This document shows, piece by piece, positions 1-12,671 of a stretch of 64,000 bases of DNA; position 1 is the first letter of the stretch; every line of letters starts with the position of its first letter. The stretch comes from Rotaria sp. Silwood1 (lineage: Eukaryota > Rotifera > Eurotatoria > Philodinida > Philodinidae). The translations under genes and the position numbers were made by a program. The notes beneath the pieces were generated by a model. The model searched no databases, was not told where the DNA came from, and saw nothing but the letters and a program-made list of their open reading frames with translations. The stretch lies in assembly GCA_905250075.1 (NCBI GenBank), contig CAJNOP010000033.1:1-64000 (forward strand), written 5' to 3'.

Positions 1-524
1 TTCCAATGATCAATACTATATATAAATAAATATATCGAAAAAGAATAGTTATAATTTAGAGAAGAAAAAACCAGAGAAACTACATACTCTATTAATAACC
101 ATGATCGTTTCATAAGATTATCTCGATATTCATTTGTATAATCAATATTTGGAAAAAATCCTTTTTGAATGTTATAAAGTGCTTTTTCAAATCCTTGATT
201 CTATAAATAGAAAAAAAAAACAGAAAGATTTTTTAAGACATCATCATTTAGTATAATTCAAATTACTCTATATGAGAAATATTTAGAAGCATGATACTCA
301 TGACACGACATACGTCCATCAAGGTTATTTACTGATGAACGACTTGTTGTTGAACGAGTTGTACGAGTTGATTGTGGTCGTGCTTGTCGATCGAATGCCA
401 TCGAGGGAAGAATATCATCATCGATAGTATTTTCTGTTGGATCATTTGGATCGGAGACATATGATGGATTGTTAATACTTAACTGTTCAATTGTTGTTAT
501 ACTGGGTGTTGTGATAGTTGCCAT
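1..524 (-). CDS. TPRG1/TPRG1L-like protein (hSac2-type domain), 5' part only
   Basis: Three exons are visible: 524-267 (86 codons, phase 0), 200-88, and the first 15 bases of a third at 15-1, where the window ends. Donors are GTAATT and GTATGT; acceptors are preceded by T-rich tracts. Residues 1-75 are low-complexity, rich in Ser/Thr/Asp. After that come a KYFSYR block, a QGFEKALYNI segment and, across the second junction, WLLIDIDHW. This order matches TPRG1L/MOVER (a YFVFR block, a helix, then WLLTEVDHW), a family with an hSac2-type domain; vertebrate TPRG1L is linked to synaptic vesicles. I chose ATG 524 because the upstream extension is an implausible basic, Phe-rich stretch. The rest of the domain lies outside the window, so the call rests on one conserved block. 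Confidence 0.6.
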
Positions 525-1163
525 TGTTACGTTTATTAGAAGAAAAAAACCTACTGAATCAATGAGAATGAGTTGTGTTTCTGTTAGGTAGAAAAAAAAA
601 TTGTGACTAAATAAATTGTTAATAAAGCAAAAAAAAATGCGACGAAGAGAAACGATAGTGAAAGAGAATTTTTCTGTTTCTTCGATACTCAAATATGTTG
701 AGTCAGAGAAAGTTTTTCTTTTTTTCTTCTGTTTGTCAAAGACAGATTGGCGACTGAAATTATACGTCACCAGTTTTATTATATACAATAAACACTTCTT
801 TTACATTGAAGTATTTAAGAATGACAAATGTGACGACTTTTTTCCGGTAATAAGGAATTTTGGAAATAAATAAATGCGAAATATTTTCTGCAACGTATAG
901 AATATTGAGTACTAAACCAAAACTTTCAATTTAATCAATCGATCAAATCGACCTTGATGTCAAAAAACAATAGGTTCTAACTAAAAAAAATCATTCCAAA
1001 CTATTTCAATAGTCTTTATGTGGGTTGAAAACATCAACTCTGTGTTGATTACATAAAATACTGACGCATTCAAAATATTCAATTGAATAAAATGACTCAT
1101 ACACCCATGTTCTTCTTTCCATAAAAGTCATGGACAAATCATACTATTTATTGAACTAATTAA
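525..1163. other. Intergenic, AT-rich
   Basis: Upstream flank of the TPRG1-like gene up to the foldback element. I see no further coding exon or repeat. A promoter is likely near 530-800 but no clear motif supports a placement. Confidence 0.4.
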
Positions 1164-2889
1164 GAGACGTTGCACGAGAAAACCGAAGTTTTTCGAATAT
1201 CGAAAAACATGGGGGTCAACCGATTTATGATTTGATCTCCTATGAATTTCGGGCCTTATGTACCATAGATGAATCCAAAATATTACGGCGTAAAGATTTA
1301 TTTGTGGTCGGCTAGAGCGAACGGACTCGCCACACCCTCAAAAAATGCTCAAAAAAGTGTAAAATTTTGATCTATACATTTTTTTGAATTTTTTGGTTCT
1401 AAATTCTATGCTGCTCAAATTGAGTTATATACCAATCGATAGAGCTTGACTTTCTCTACAAAACTGTATATATGTCATTTCTATCTGACATGAATTTAAA
1501 ATCGAAAAGGTTCTAATACTGTGTTTTTTCGACATATAAAATTTGGTCAATTTTTGAGTATTTTGGTCTAATGTCTAGGAGAAAAATAAACGTTCGACCA
1601 GTGAGAATGTTAGGCCTGAATATCGGTCGCTGACACTGTTTTCTACCTATTTTGAACATAATATCATATCTATATCTTTGAACATTTGCTTCGCAGCTTT
1701 CTATCTTTACTTTCGAATGCTCTATCAATAGATAGAGCTCGGGTTCCTCTACAAAACTATATGTGCAAGATTTCTTTCTGATGTATACTTAGAACAGAAA
1801 ATCGTCTCGAGAGCTATATTTAGCCATATCCATAAAAAATTCGCTTTCAAAAGTCCATATAACTGAGTTACTTCACAAACTGCTAAAAAAGTTTGATCGT
1901 ATCGCATGAATTGTATCCAGTATAAATCAGCACACGTTCCTCTGTTGACTTCAATAAAAGTTCCTTTGAAAATAATAAAAAAAAAATTTTCGAAAAATCT
2001 CTGTAGGGGGGTACGGGGATTTTGAAGAGATGTTTTACCCAAAGAACTTGAGGGGGAGTACAGGGATTTTTCGAAAAATTTTTTTTTATTGTTTTCAAAG
2101 GAACTTTTATTGAAGCCAACAGAGGAACGTGTGCTGATTTATACTGGATACAATTCATGCGATACGATCAAACTTTTTTAGCAGTTTGTGAAGTAACTCA
2201 GTTATATGGACTTTTGAAAGCGAATTTTTTATGGATATGGCTAAATATAGCTCTCGAGACGATTTTCTGTTCTAAGTATACATCAGAAAGAAATCTTGCA
2301 CATATAGTTTTGTAGAGGAACCCGAGCTCTATCTATTGATAGGGCATTCGAAAGTAAAGATAGAAAGCTGCGAAGCAAATGTTCAAAGATATAGATATGA
2401 TATTATGTTCAAAATAGGTAGAAAACAGTGTCAGCGACCGATATTCAGGCCTAACATTTTCACTGGTTGAACGTTTATTTTTCTCCTGGACATTAGACCA
2501 AAATACTCAAAAATTGACCAAATTTTATATGTCGAAAAAACATAGTATTAGGACCTTTTCGATTTTAAATTCATGTCAGATAGAAATGACATATATACAG
2601 TTTTGTAGAGAAAGTCAAGCTCTATCGATTGGTATATAACTCAATTTGAACAGCGTAAAATTTCGAACCAAAAAATTCAAAAAATGTATAGGTCAAAATT
2701 TTACAGTTTTTGAGCATTTTTTGAATGTGTGTCGAGTCCGTTCGCTCTAGCCGACCACAAATAAATCTTTACGCCGTAATCTTTTGGATTCATCTATGGT
2801 ACATAAGGCTCGAAATTCATAGGGGATCAAATCATAAATCGGTTGACCCTCATGTTCTGGCTATCTTCGGTTTTTTCATGCAGTGTCTC
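1164..2889. mobile_element. Foldback DNA element, arms about 0.85 kb, TTAA on both sides
   Basis: The left arm (1164 to about 2010) is repeated as its reverse complement in the right arm (about 2060 to 2889). The inner 300-400 bp of the arms is almost identical; the outer parts differ by scattered substitutions and small indels. The element begins GAGACGTTGCACGAG and ends with the complement of GAGACACTGCATGAA. TTAA stands immediately outside each end (1160-1163 and 2890-2893), consistent with a TTAA target-site duplication as made by piggyBac-type transposases. The short central spacer holds two diverged copies of a G-rich motif (around 2007-2022 and 2050-2068). There is no transposase ORF, so the element is non-autonomous. 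The family is not identified. Confidence 0.8.
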
Positions 2890-2893
2890 TTAA

Positions 2894-5800
2894 TAAGTTT
2901 ATATATTAAAAACACTGTGAATATGAAGTTTGCATTATTGCTTTGGCCGTTATCAGTGATTACTTATCATTACGAAAATCAAAGTAAAGGCAACTATTAT
3001 TTTTCAAATCGTGTTTTATTTTCAGCTCTTGCCCCCCCCCCCTCCCCCCTCAAAATTGATTTCCCACACCCACCGTTTGGACTAAAATTTTCAGGAATGA
3101 TTAGTCTTAGTGAGAAACACTTGTGGTAAAAATTTTAGCCTGATATGCCTGACTAGATCAAAGTTTCGGCTTGTTTTCCTACCTCCCAGGAGAATCGAAA
3201 TAACTTCATCGTTAGAACGGGTACGGAGCTCGGACTGATTTCAAATTGGAGCTAGCCTCTGTACGCAACTTTTTATCAGACGGAGTTTTGAAACTTCCTT
3301 CCATTCATTTTTTATGAGCAATTTTGTGGACATGTTTGCAACATAAGCATAAAAAAAATGTGACTCTACGACAGTAAATCCCATTTTTCTCAGCCCTGGG
3401 GTCGAGTATCAAAAATCGGTCTGATGAAAAGTTAGCTCTAATTAAAACCTTTAAAACAAAAAAAAAGACATCAATTATATGCCGAGTCGAGTGTGAGTTA
3501 TTTCAATTTTTCTGTTTAGAAACCGTGTTTTGAGAGAAATGCCAAAGAAGTTTTAGAAATGGATGCTTTCATTCAAATCCAGAACAAATCATATTACAAT
3601 GGTATATTACACTGGATCATATTAAAGAACATAAGAGATAAAGGTAGCTAACGCCCTCTGACATGCTGATTAATATAAAAATATTTTATTCAATGATAAT
3701 GCAAGTGGAAGCGCAATTTTTCTGAAACTGAAAACCTTTAAAAGCCACGAAAATTTCTCCAAAAACATGGTAGTAGATGTAAAGTTTCATGTGATAAGTC
3801 ATTGAAAATCGGATCATTTTCCAAAAAAACTATACATATTCTGAAAGAGGAAGCTTTATTGCATCTACCTGTGATAAAACTCAACTTCGATATTTTTCTG
3901 AAAAACTCGATTTTCTAAGGGGAGATTCCCTTAAAACACTTAAGGTGTAGATATTTTAACGAATCAATATTCTAGAATTATTTTTCACTCATTTGCATAT
4001 ATTTCGATAGAGCTTGCCGAACTGAGAATAAAAAAAAAATGCTATTTCAAAATTGTTCAAGTCAAAGTATTTTAAAATACATGTAACATCTGATAACATA
4101 CAAAACGGTGTAGTAGTTCCAATCATACGTCAAAGTTCGCATTGATTATTTTTATTGCCATCTTCATATTAGTTTTGCTCGTTCTCTCTGTAAAACTGGA
4201 GAAGAGACCGTACAGTTACATTTTTCGTCATTTAAAATAACTGACGTAACGTCAAAACACGAGATGAATTGTATTCTTGTTTTTTGTGTATCATGCTAAT
4301 AAAGCAAGCTTTGTTTGCGACAGAAAAATATTTCGTAAAAGTATTCTTCAGTTATCAAGAGAGATGAAGTTTTCGATTTCACTCGTAGAATGCAACAAAC
4401 AAGGACCTGCATCTGTCCATTTTGACTATGGAAATTTGATTGAATCGTGAAATCAATGTTATATTCGACATCAGCACAAAAAGAGAAGTCGAATAATATG
4501 TATTTCAACTAAATATTTTTTTGTTAGAAACACACCCATACTCCTCCTTAGTCGTTTTTTGTAAGCAATACACCTATAGACTCCTGGGGTTTGTTATTGT
4601 CAAACACAATGTTTGTGCACAACATATGCCATTCGATTCAGTTTTTCATGCTGATTTCAAATGTGACGTTTGCTTTACATATGAATCAAACTTTATTAGG
4701 CAAATTTGGTAGACAAGGGTCTGTTATGTTTGCGTTTTGCTATTAAAATCGAAAAACTCGCTTCTCTTGATAGCAGGAAAATATTTACGAAAAGCCGATA
4801 CCTGCTTTTCGTATTTTGAAATTAGACAGATCTGAATAAATTATCAAGGGCACTTGTTCATGCTAATCACGAATTTGGCATTAATTCTTTGTGAGAATTT
4901 GAATTTTAGCATCAAAAATCATATTTTGAATTTTTTAACTAAAACCTTTTCATGAACTGCCAAGTTATATCTCATTCAATGCATAATTTAATTCTTTGTA
5001 CAGTTTCCAACATACTTTATAGTTAATGTGTTCACGTTTTGACGAAGCCACTTGTTTCTTGCCGTGGAACAATTAGATATACAGCAAAGACCAATATTTA
5101 TCAAAATCAAATATTATTGAGTAAGTAAAGTGCCTTAAAATCGGTTACGAAAACTTGTGTATCAGACTTTTTTTTGCATTTTTTATCAGAGTGAAATAGT
5201 TTAGAGAAAACCTTTTTTTGCCATTTAAAAGCCCGCTCGGTACTCTGCAAAACGAGCTGTAGAAGCATTGGATTTGAAGAAATACTTTCATCAGAAATTG
5301 GAGATTTATCAACGGCCCTGGAGAATAAAAGCATTTTTTTGTAACCGTGCTACACGATGATAAAATCTTCCTAAAAGACCAAGACTAAGTGAGTGGGTGT
5401 AATTAGATTCTTCATCCATGCGCAGACCCTATGCCCATATCTTTTCTTGCTCTTGCTCGATTCATTTCATATAGAAATAAATCTTCTATATAAACAAGTT
5501 AAATATTTATCAAAGTATGCGTGAAGTACTCCGGTGTTTAGGTTTCAGTGACATTTTACACTGCTTGCTAAAAATATACCACCCTCAGATCTTTGTCCCT
5601 ATGAGAACTAATAGTCTGAAAATTCTTCTCCAAATAGTCTACAGGTAGTTATATTTTTTCTTAAGAACTTCAAACCATCAGAAACGATTTTCTTATCCAA
5701 ATTTCAGCAAATAAAGACAATTGCTTCATCTGGCAGAAAAATAGCAATAAATGGATTCACATATTTATGGTTTATTTTTAAGGAAATATATGCGTAATTA

Positions 5801-7519
5801 TCGATTTTTCAATATGAAATTGCAGCCTAACTCATAATCCTTCATTATTGAAAAGATGACTTCATTTATTTCGGTAATAGAAACTTCAAAGCCTTGCGAA
5901 GTTCGTGATGATCAGCGATGCACCATGTTCGTTTAGTAAAGTGCTAACTTATGAAGTTTCCAGAAAACAATATCCAATCATAGTAGAATATCTTCTGAAA
6001 ATTTTCAATTGATCGATCAAACTATCTCCGAGTTATTAACCGTTCAATGGCATTCAATGCTTTTTTCTTGCTTTTTCATATTTTTAGAAAACATGGTCTA
6101 GATCGTCAATAGCGTAATGACTTTCGATAAAACTTATATTGAAAACTAGCTATAATGTAGCACTACAGAATGGAAAATTTGAACGACTCAAAAAGTTTAT
6201 TTATTTTCGAATTAAGAAATTCACAGTGATCGTAGGCGCTACCTATTACTCCGTCCTAGCTTGAGCGATTTTGGCACTGATGTTACTCTTGACTTACATT
6301 TTTTGCGAACTACCTGCAAAAGATTTTTCAGATGTTTGACTTTCATAGGAACTAAGATCCGAAGAGGCATACCTTTGCTCAGTTGTCTATTAGAAAAACA
6401 ACAATTGAAGATCAGGAGCATTTTAAATAAGGGCATTGTTTGAAGAACGGACTGTAGAGGACATTTTTTTATGTGAACATTTTAAAATGTTTTCGACCTA
6501 TTCATTGTTGATTTTTATATCCATTAAATACATAAGTCAATTTTGTCAACTTTTTTTGCTTATGGTTTGTCACAATTATTCATTGCACTAGACAATCAGA
6601 TAGAGAACCTTTTGTAAATTAACATATTTCAAATTCGAACAATTATTTTCATATTAATATGCATAAAATATGAAAAAAAACAAAAATAATGCATCTGTAA
6701 TTGACAAGCGGACAAATAAAAGCTCTAAAAAATAACATTTCAATGTTCTTTATGTATATTTTTCTTCTTTTTACTACTTCGTCATAGGTACGATCATATA
6801 ATTATCTGCGATATGAGTTGTTATGACCTGTAACAGTGCGAAAAGGTAAAATAAACACAAAATTTATTCCGTTTTACGTTACATAATATATAGAATACTA
6901 TAAAATATCGACCATTCTACGCTTGACTGATATACAATAGAGAAAAATACAAAACAGAATATTTGATATTTTCATTTGACAAGTGTCCATAGTAAGTATC
7001 ATTACAATAACAGTATGATATTTGCATCAGCCATAGAACTTGCATTATGTTGATTGCTTGTTTTTTTGTTCGAAATCTATCTCTTGTAAAGTAAAAGATT
7101 TGTCGAGAGCTTGCTCAAGATCTTTTTCTCAATGATTGATTCGTAATTCGAAGATTCTAAGAATGCTCTCAATAAAAAAAGTCTCTTTATTTACAAGAGA
7201 CAGAAGTTTAGTAAAACAAATAATGAGTATTCTGGCTCTATTGTACCTAATACTAAAATCATACTTTTCTAATATACGATTGATTTGACAAAAAGCAAAG
7301 ACAGTCTAATATCAAATTCTCCTAGGTTTAATGGAAAAGTAAAATGTTGAAAATAACAGTGCAAAAAAAAAGCGAACTCTCCTTCAACCTTATCCTCACT
7401 CTGACATTTCTTGCTTTTGTTTTCAATCAAATTAGAATATATTTGATATCGAGTATTTCAAATAAATATTCATTTGTAATTTTATAGATCTGTTCATTTC
7501 TCAAAAATAAAAACTAATA
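2894..7519. other. Gene-free stretch of 4.6 kb with degenerate repeat fragments
   Basis: No ORF here looks coding. A poly-C tract lies at about 3032-3048. Downstream of it is sequence weakly related to 10990-11270 (shared blocks reading roughly AAATTTCAG..ATG.TTAGTCTT and TTTTGAAACTTCC). The string TCGATAGAGCTTG near 4003 also occurs in the foldback arms. The region reads as old, decayed transposon DNA plus the upstream flank of the multicopper oxidase gene. Confidence 0.4.
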
Positions 7520-10200
7520 ATGATTAATATTTTTCTTCATCCTATTTTTCTTTCAATATTTCCTTTAATAAATTCAGCAAGTAATAATAATTATCGTCTT
7601 GTATTTCATTTAAATGTTTCCTATGCTCAAAACTCCTCATCAATTGTTCTTATTAATAATCAAATACCTGGTCCATTGATTGAAGCTGAACTAAATGATA
7701 TTTTAATAATTCATGTTACAAATTATTTACCAACCAGTGAAAGATTATCAATACATTTTCATGGTATGCTTGTTCAACAAACTCCACATATGGATGGAGT
7801 TTCTTATATAACACAAATGCCAATAAAAAGTCAACATTCATTTACCTATGTATTTCGTGCTTATCCAGCAGGTACACATTTTTATCATTCACATGCAGGT
7901 TTACAATCTGTTACTGCATTTGGTTCATTAATTGTGCATGATCGTCAAAAATCTTGGAATATATCTGAAGTATCATCGGGTCCATTACTTTTTTCTGATT
8001 TATGGTTTCAACCTGATCGTCTTCAACAAGAACATAATCTATTAGCATCACCATTTATTTGGCAAGGTGAACCAACATATTTATTCATAAATGGAAAACG
8101 TGATTTTATTTTAACAGTTGATCCGAATAAAAAATATTTACTAAGATTAATTTGTGCAACATCATTATCAACAGTTGTTTTCGGAATCGATAAACATCCG
8201 ATGACAGTTGTTGAAGTTGATGGTACATTAATTAAACCAAAAGATAATATTGAATCAATTGAACTTTCATCTGGACAAAGATATGCAGTTATTATTGAAA
8301 CAAAAAACCAACTAAAAGGAATATATCTTATGCAATTAGCTATTCGATGGAGAGCATCAACTAATGATGCAAGGTAAATTTCATAATTGAATTATTTATT
8401 AAGAATATTTAAACAGTTTGAGTGATTCATAATTAAAATTGTTTTTGTATTTATAATTGTAATTATCAAAAAATCAAGGTATAATATTTTTCATAGTATG
8501 AAAAATAAACATTACTTTTATGAGACGAAGCAAAAAATCGCCTCCAGTCTATCACACCTTTCTGATATCTCTTTTTAACAATCTACTAGAAGAGAAATAA
8601 AACAGAACACATTCAATAACAAATATTTGAAGACAAGCATTTATTGTATAATAAACAGACGTCTTTTTTTTTTAATTAAGTCTTTTTCTTTAACGGAATC
8701 GGCAACTTGTTTAGAAAAGATTGATATATTCATTTCGTTGTTCTCATGACTTTTGAATAACTCAATGAGAAACATAGATAATATAATGTATTATTTGTTG
8801 AACACACTTGATAAAGAAAAAAAAAGTAACTATTTATCGTTTTGTTGTTAAGATATATTAAAGTTAGCATGAAGAAAAAAAAACTTTTTATCACTATCAA
8901 GATACTTTATCGTGCTATTCAAACGGAGAACCAAATATTTACGATGGTACCCAATTTTTTTCCAGCACAATCGGAAATAACAAAAACATATGTCTATCAT
9001 GTTGAACCAGTGAAATGTTAGGAGAAAAAACAAAATCATAATACACATATTTTCATATGTCCAAGCTAATTTCACAAACTAATCTCATATTTTTATAATA
9101 GCTTTGTAAATTTTAATTTTTAGAAAAAATAGTTTTCAAAAAATTCTATGTGTATTTCAAAAGTAGTTTATTTTGATAAAGTACTAATAATAGAATTTAA
9201 ATTCAGCAATCGATATTTTACAATAGAATTTTAAATTATTTCTTAGTATTAAGAAGATTTAGCTAAATGCAAAAGAAATTTGATGCATAAAACAAATCTC
9301 ATATATATTCATTTGAAACACACAACGAATATTTTCTCATAAAAAATGAATGTTAACAGAAAAGAAACTCTTGCAGAGTAAATTATTCAAAAGATTTTCT
9401 TTCTCATTTTCATCAATTAAACATAAAAAAGTTAATAATATATTTTTTTCCATCTCAGTTGTTCAGGTATATTACGTTACAGTACAATATCAGAAATTCC
9501 AACAGATCTATCTTCTTTTCCATTTCCATTATTATCAAATGAAGAACATTTACGTTTATTTTCACTTAATGATCCTTATGAAACATTATTAGAAACCGAT
9601 CAAATGCCAAGACGATCAGTTGATAAAGAAATATTTCTGTATGGTTTCCAATCTCGTACACCTGATGGTTTAGGTATGCGATGGATAATAAATAATAGTT
9701 CACTAGATAAATTACGTTTAATAAATTTAACTCAACCATTATTATTAGATGTTTATAATGGTGTTGAAGATAATTTACCAAATGATGCTATTTATTCAAT
9801 AAAACAAAATCAATTAATTGATATTGTTCTTCAAAATACTGTTGCAACAAATGGTGTTTGTGAATCACATCCATTTCATTTACATGGTCATAAATTTTGG
9901 ATACATTCACAAGGTAGTGGAATGTATAATCCATCGGAAAAATTAAATCCTGATACGAATAATCCCATTTTACGTGATACACTAACACTTTATGCTAGTT
10001 CATATTCATATTTAACACCAAATCGAACATCAACTAATTATCTAAAACCTTGTGGTTGGATTAAATTACGTTTAATTGCAAACAATCCTGGTTTATGGTT
10101 GTTACATTGTCATATTGGGTCACATCTATTTATGGGTATGACTATATTAATAAAAGAGGATATTGAACATTTAGTGATGAATTATATGGCACAAAATTAA
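7520..10200 (+). CDS. Secreted multicopper oxidase (laccase-like)
   Basis: Two exons, 7520-8373 and 9459-10200, joined in phase 2 (AG|GTAAAT donor; acceptor CATCTCAG), give 531 aa, a normal length for a three-domain multicopper oxidase. All four copper motifs are intact: HFHG at residues 79-82; HFYHSH at 120-125; HPFHLHGHKFW from 422; HCHIGSHLFMGM at 501-512, with Cys502 for the type-1 copper and Met512 as likely axial ligand. A hydrophobic N-terminus (about residues 1-20) looks like a signal peptide, so the enzyme should be extracellular. Such enzymes oxidise phenols, ferrous iron or similar reductants and reduce O2 to water; the substrate cannot be read from sequence. The joined protein continues well across the junction (SCSGILRYS). 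The 1085-bp intron holds no recognised feature. Confidence 0.92.
8374..9458 (+). other. Intron of the multicopper oxidase gene
   Basis: It starts GTAAATTT and ends TTTTTTCCATCTCAG, joining phase 2 to phase 2. At 1085 bp it is long compared with most introns here (50-300 bp). I see no ORF or repeat structure in it. Confidence 0.8.
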
Positions 10201-12671
10201 ATTTAGACATATTTGTTTTTTCACTATTAAATAATTAAAAATAATTTATTTTACGTAATTATTAAGAAAGCGTTAGATGTTATATAAAAACTAGATCAAA
10301 CTCTATTCAGAATAATTATTCTCCTATTCAATATTCATACTGAAAAGAAGTTTCAAGTGATACATTCTCATGTTATCTTCTTCTTTTGTCGTCATATCTT
10401 TCTTTTATAAACAATTATTAACAAGAGAAAAGAAATACGACCTGATGTTCTTTGTTCTTGTATTTCTTAAAGTAATATCATTTGTATTATTATTGATGCA
10501 TTATGTAAATATTGCACATTAATTTTTTTTCTTCTCGAAATATATAAGTATACAAGCACTATGAATCGATCAATGCTTTTTTTTTTCTCAAAAAATAGAT
10601 TATCAAATCTTCTAAAAATTTTGTTTTCGCAATTGTTTATAAGAACATGCTAATTCTATTTTATCAACTAATTATTTTGATTCCTTGACCAACATATGTT
10701 TCACATGACAATGTGCATGAACAGTTGACTGATCATAAAAATATTGTAAGAAATCTGCCTATATGAGTTGATGCTGCAACATAGAAGTACGATTATGTAA
10801 TATCTAACAGTGATAGTTTATTCAATTGTTTTTCTTTTGAGCAAAAAAATATATCATTAAACTAATTTTCATTCGTAATTGTTAAGATGATAGAGAATGT
10901 CTATTAGAGTAAAAAACGATTCTCAATCATAATCCTATGCATTAGATAGTTGGAATCAGTGTCTATAGAACTGTATTAAGCCCCCCTCAGAAACAAACTT
11001 TTTTATTTTTCCATGGAATTCAACCAAAATTTCAGAGAATGTTAGTCTTGGCTAGAGTAGATTATGGTTAAAATATCTCCTGAAATCTGCGAGATATTCA
11101 TAAGTTCTAGTCAATTTATTGGTCAAAAATATCTTGTACGCGGGCAAGGTTTTCACAATCAGGACACGAGCTAACATAAGGGGGGGGGGGCTGTTTTTAA
11201 GTCGTAGAATACCCTTGGCGCTAGATCCCAATAGAGCCCGATTTTTGAAACTTCCTTTGTTTGTTATATAAAAAATCTTTTCCGAAAAATTCCAGAATTG
11301 ATGTTCAAAAAAAATCGCTGATAAAAATGGGATATGTAGCTTTTTATTTCACCAATAGAGAAATTCAAAAATCGGGCTCTATTAGGATCTAGCCCTAACT
11401 GTTCTCTATGCAATAAAAAGAAATTATCACTCTTGTATTGAGTTATTATTGAGTAAGGTTAGCCTGCGCAAACAATATACTCGAAAAAAAAACGGATTTT
11501 AAGAAAAACGGAAAATTAGTTTTTAAAAACCTTATTTTTTTCAATATGGAGATTCAGAAAAACTTACGTAATATTCTTAAAGCTCGTCATAAAATCAATC
11601 AACTATAGTGCATTCGAGAGTAGACACTTTGCTCTATCTAACGAGTTATAAATCACAAAATTGATGAATTTGACAAAAACTGACTTTGTCTGAGGAGGAG
11701 GAGCTTAAAACGTTTTTTTTTCGGATTATGTACCAGTCCAACTATAATAACGTTTTTCGATACTCAAACACCATCAACTGAAAAATAGCAGTTTTGAAAA
11801 ATTGAGATGTTAGAAGCTATTCATTTATTTCTAAGTAAAATTGAAGTTTTTTGAAAGAGTACAATTAATAAATTTTTAATAGGCTATTCACCTGTATACT
11901 TATATTTAACATTATTTCTTCTTCAAGAAAAGAAACAATAAAATACTTTTTTTTGTTTTTAGAATACTTGAGAATCGTTTTTTTATTCATTAGAAATTCT
12001 TACATTCTTAAATTATTGCATAATGTTTAATTGAAACAATCAGAAAACAATGTCTATTGAAGAGACATCACAGGCAATCTCTTAAAGAAAAAAACGATTC
12101 GCTATTCTTCAACGCTTCTTCTTCAATAAGATATAAGAGAAACAAAACTATTGCAAACTTTGTGTACTACTTGTTATCTAAGTGTTTTAGAAAAGGAAAA
12201 AGGAAGAAGAAAGAGAGAAAAAATGCAATAGGAGAAATTGTCCTCGAGTTCCTTCAAAAGAAATAGCCTTATTAGGACAAAGAAGAAAAAAAAACTCTTG
12301 TTGCATTTTCTTTTTCTGCTCTCCTTTTATTATTACTATTTATATTCTATTCTAACTAGCTCTTCTCTCTTTCTTTACATCATAGAAGAAAAGGTTTGTT
12401 AGACATTTACGACTACTATTACTACTACTGTAACTGGTACCAGACGTTTTGATTTAATATATATAGAAAAAATTGATTGACAAAGTGCACAGCAAAAGAA
12501 AAAGAACAATAAAGGTAGTCAGTTTTTCAATTATATTGATTTATACTATCAACAACTAATATTATTTTCATTATTAAAGCAAAACAAAACGACAACTACT
12601 ACAAAAATCTTCGGGAAACAATTTTCTATTAAATCGTTTATTATTTATTTCAAGCTTATAAATCATTTCAT
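10201..12671. other. Intergenic with a C-tract/G-tract repeat remnant
   Basis: This holds the 3' flank of the oxidase gene, a repeat remnant at about 10980-11400 (separate entry), and the AT-rich 5' flank of the Ggamma gene. An ORF at 12057-12266 is Lys-rich low complexity and probably untranslated. Confidence 0.4.
10980..11400. repeat. Degenerate transposon-like repeat with inverted segments
   Basis: A C-tract (10981-10986) and a G-run (about 11180-11190) lie on the same strand, so the segment could fold. Within it, about 11221-11250 (GCTAGATCCCAATAGAGCCC..) recurs inverted at about 11367-11396 (..GGGCTCTATTAGGATCTAGC). Parts resemble 3030-3300. No coding sequence is seen. Confidence 0.55.

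Noticed and set aside
1513-2158. Minus-strand ORFs inside the foldback
   Set aside because: They are mirror-image frames of the inverted arms; no transposase motifs.
2725-3129. 134-aa ORF on the + strand
   Set aside because: It runs across the edge of the foldback element and through a poly-C tract, so it is a chance frame.
9566-9988. Minus-strand ORFs opposite multicopper oxidase exon 2
   Set aside because: Shadows of the real coding strand.
12057-12266. Lys-rich ORF upstream of Ggamma
   Set aside because: Low-complexity A/G-rich sequence, more likely 5' flank or UTR.
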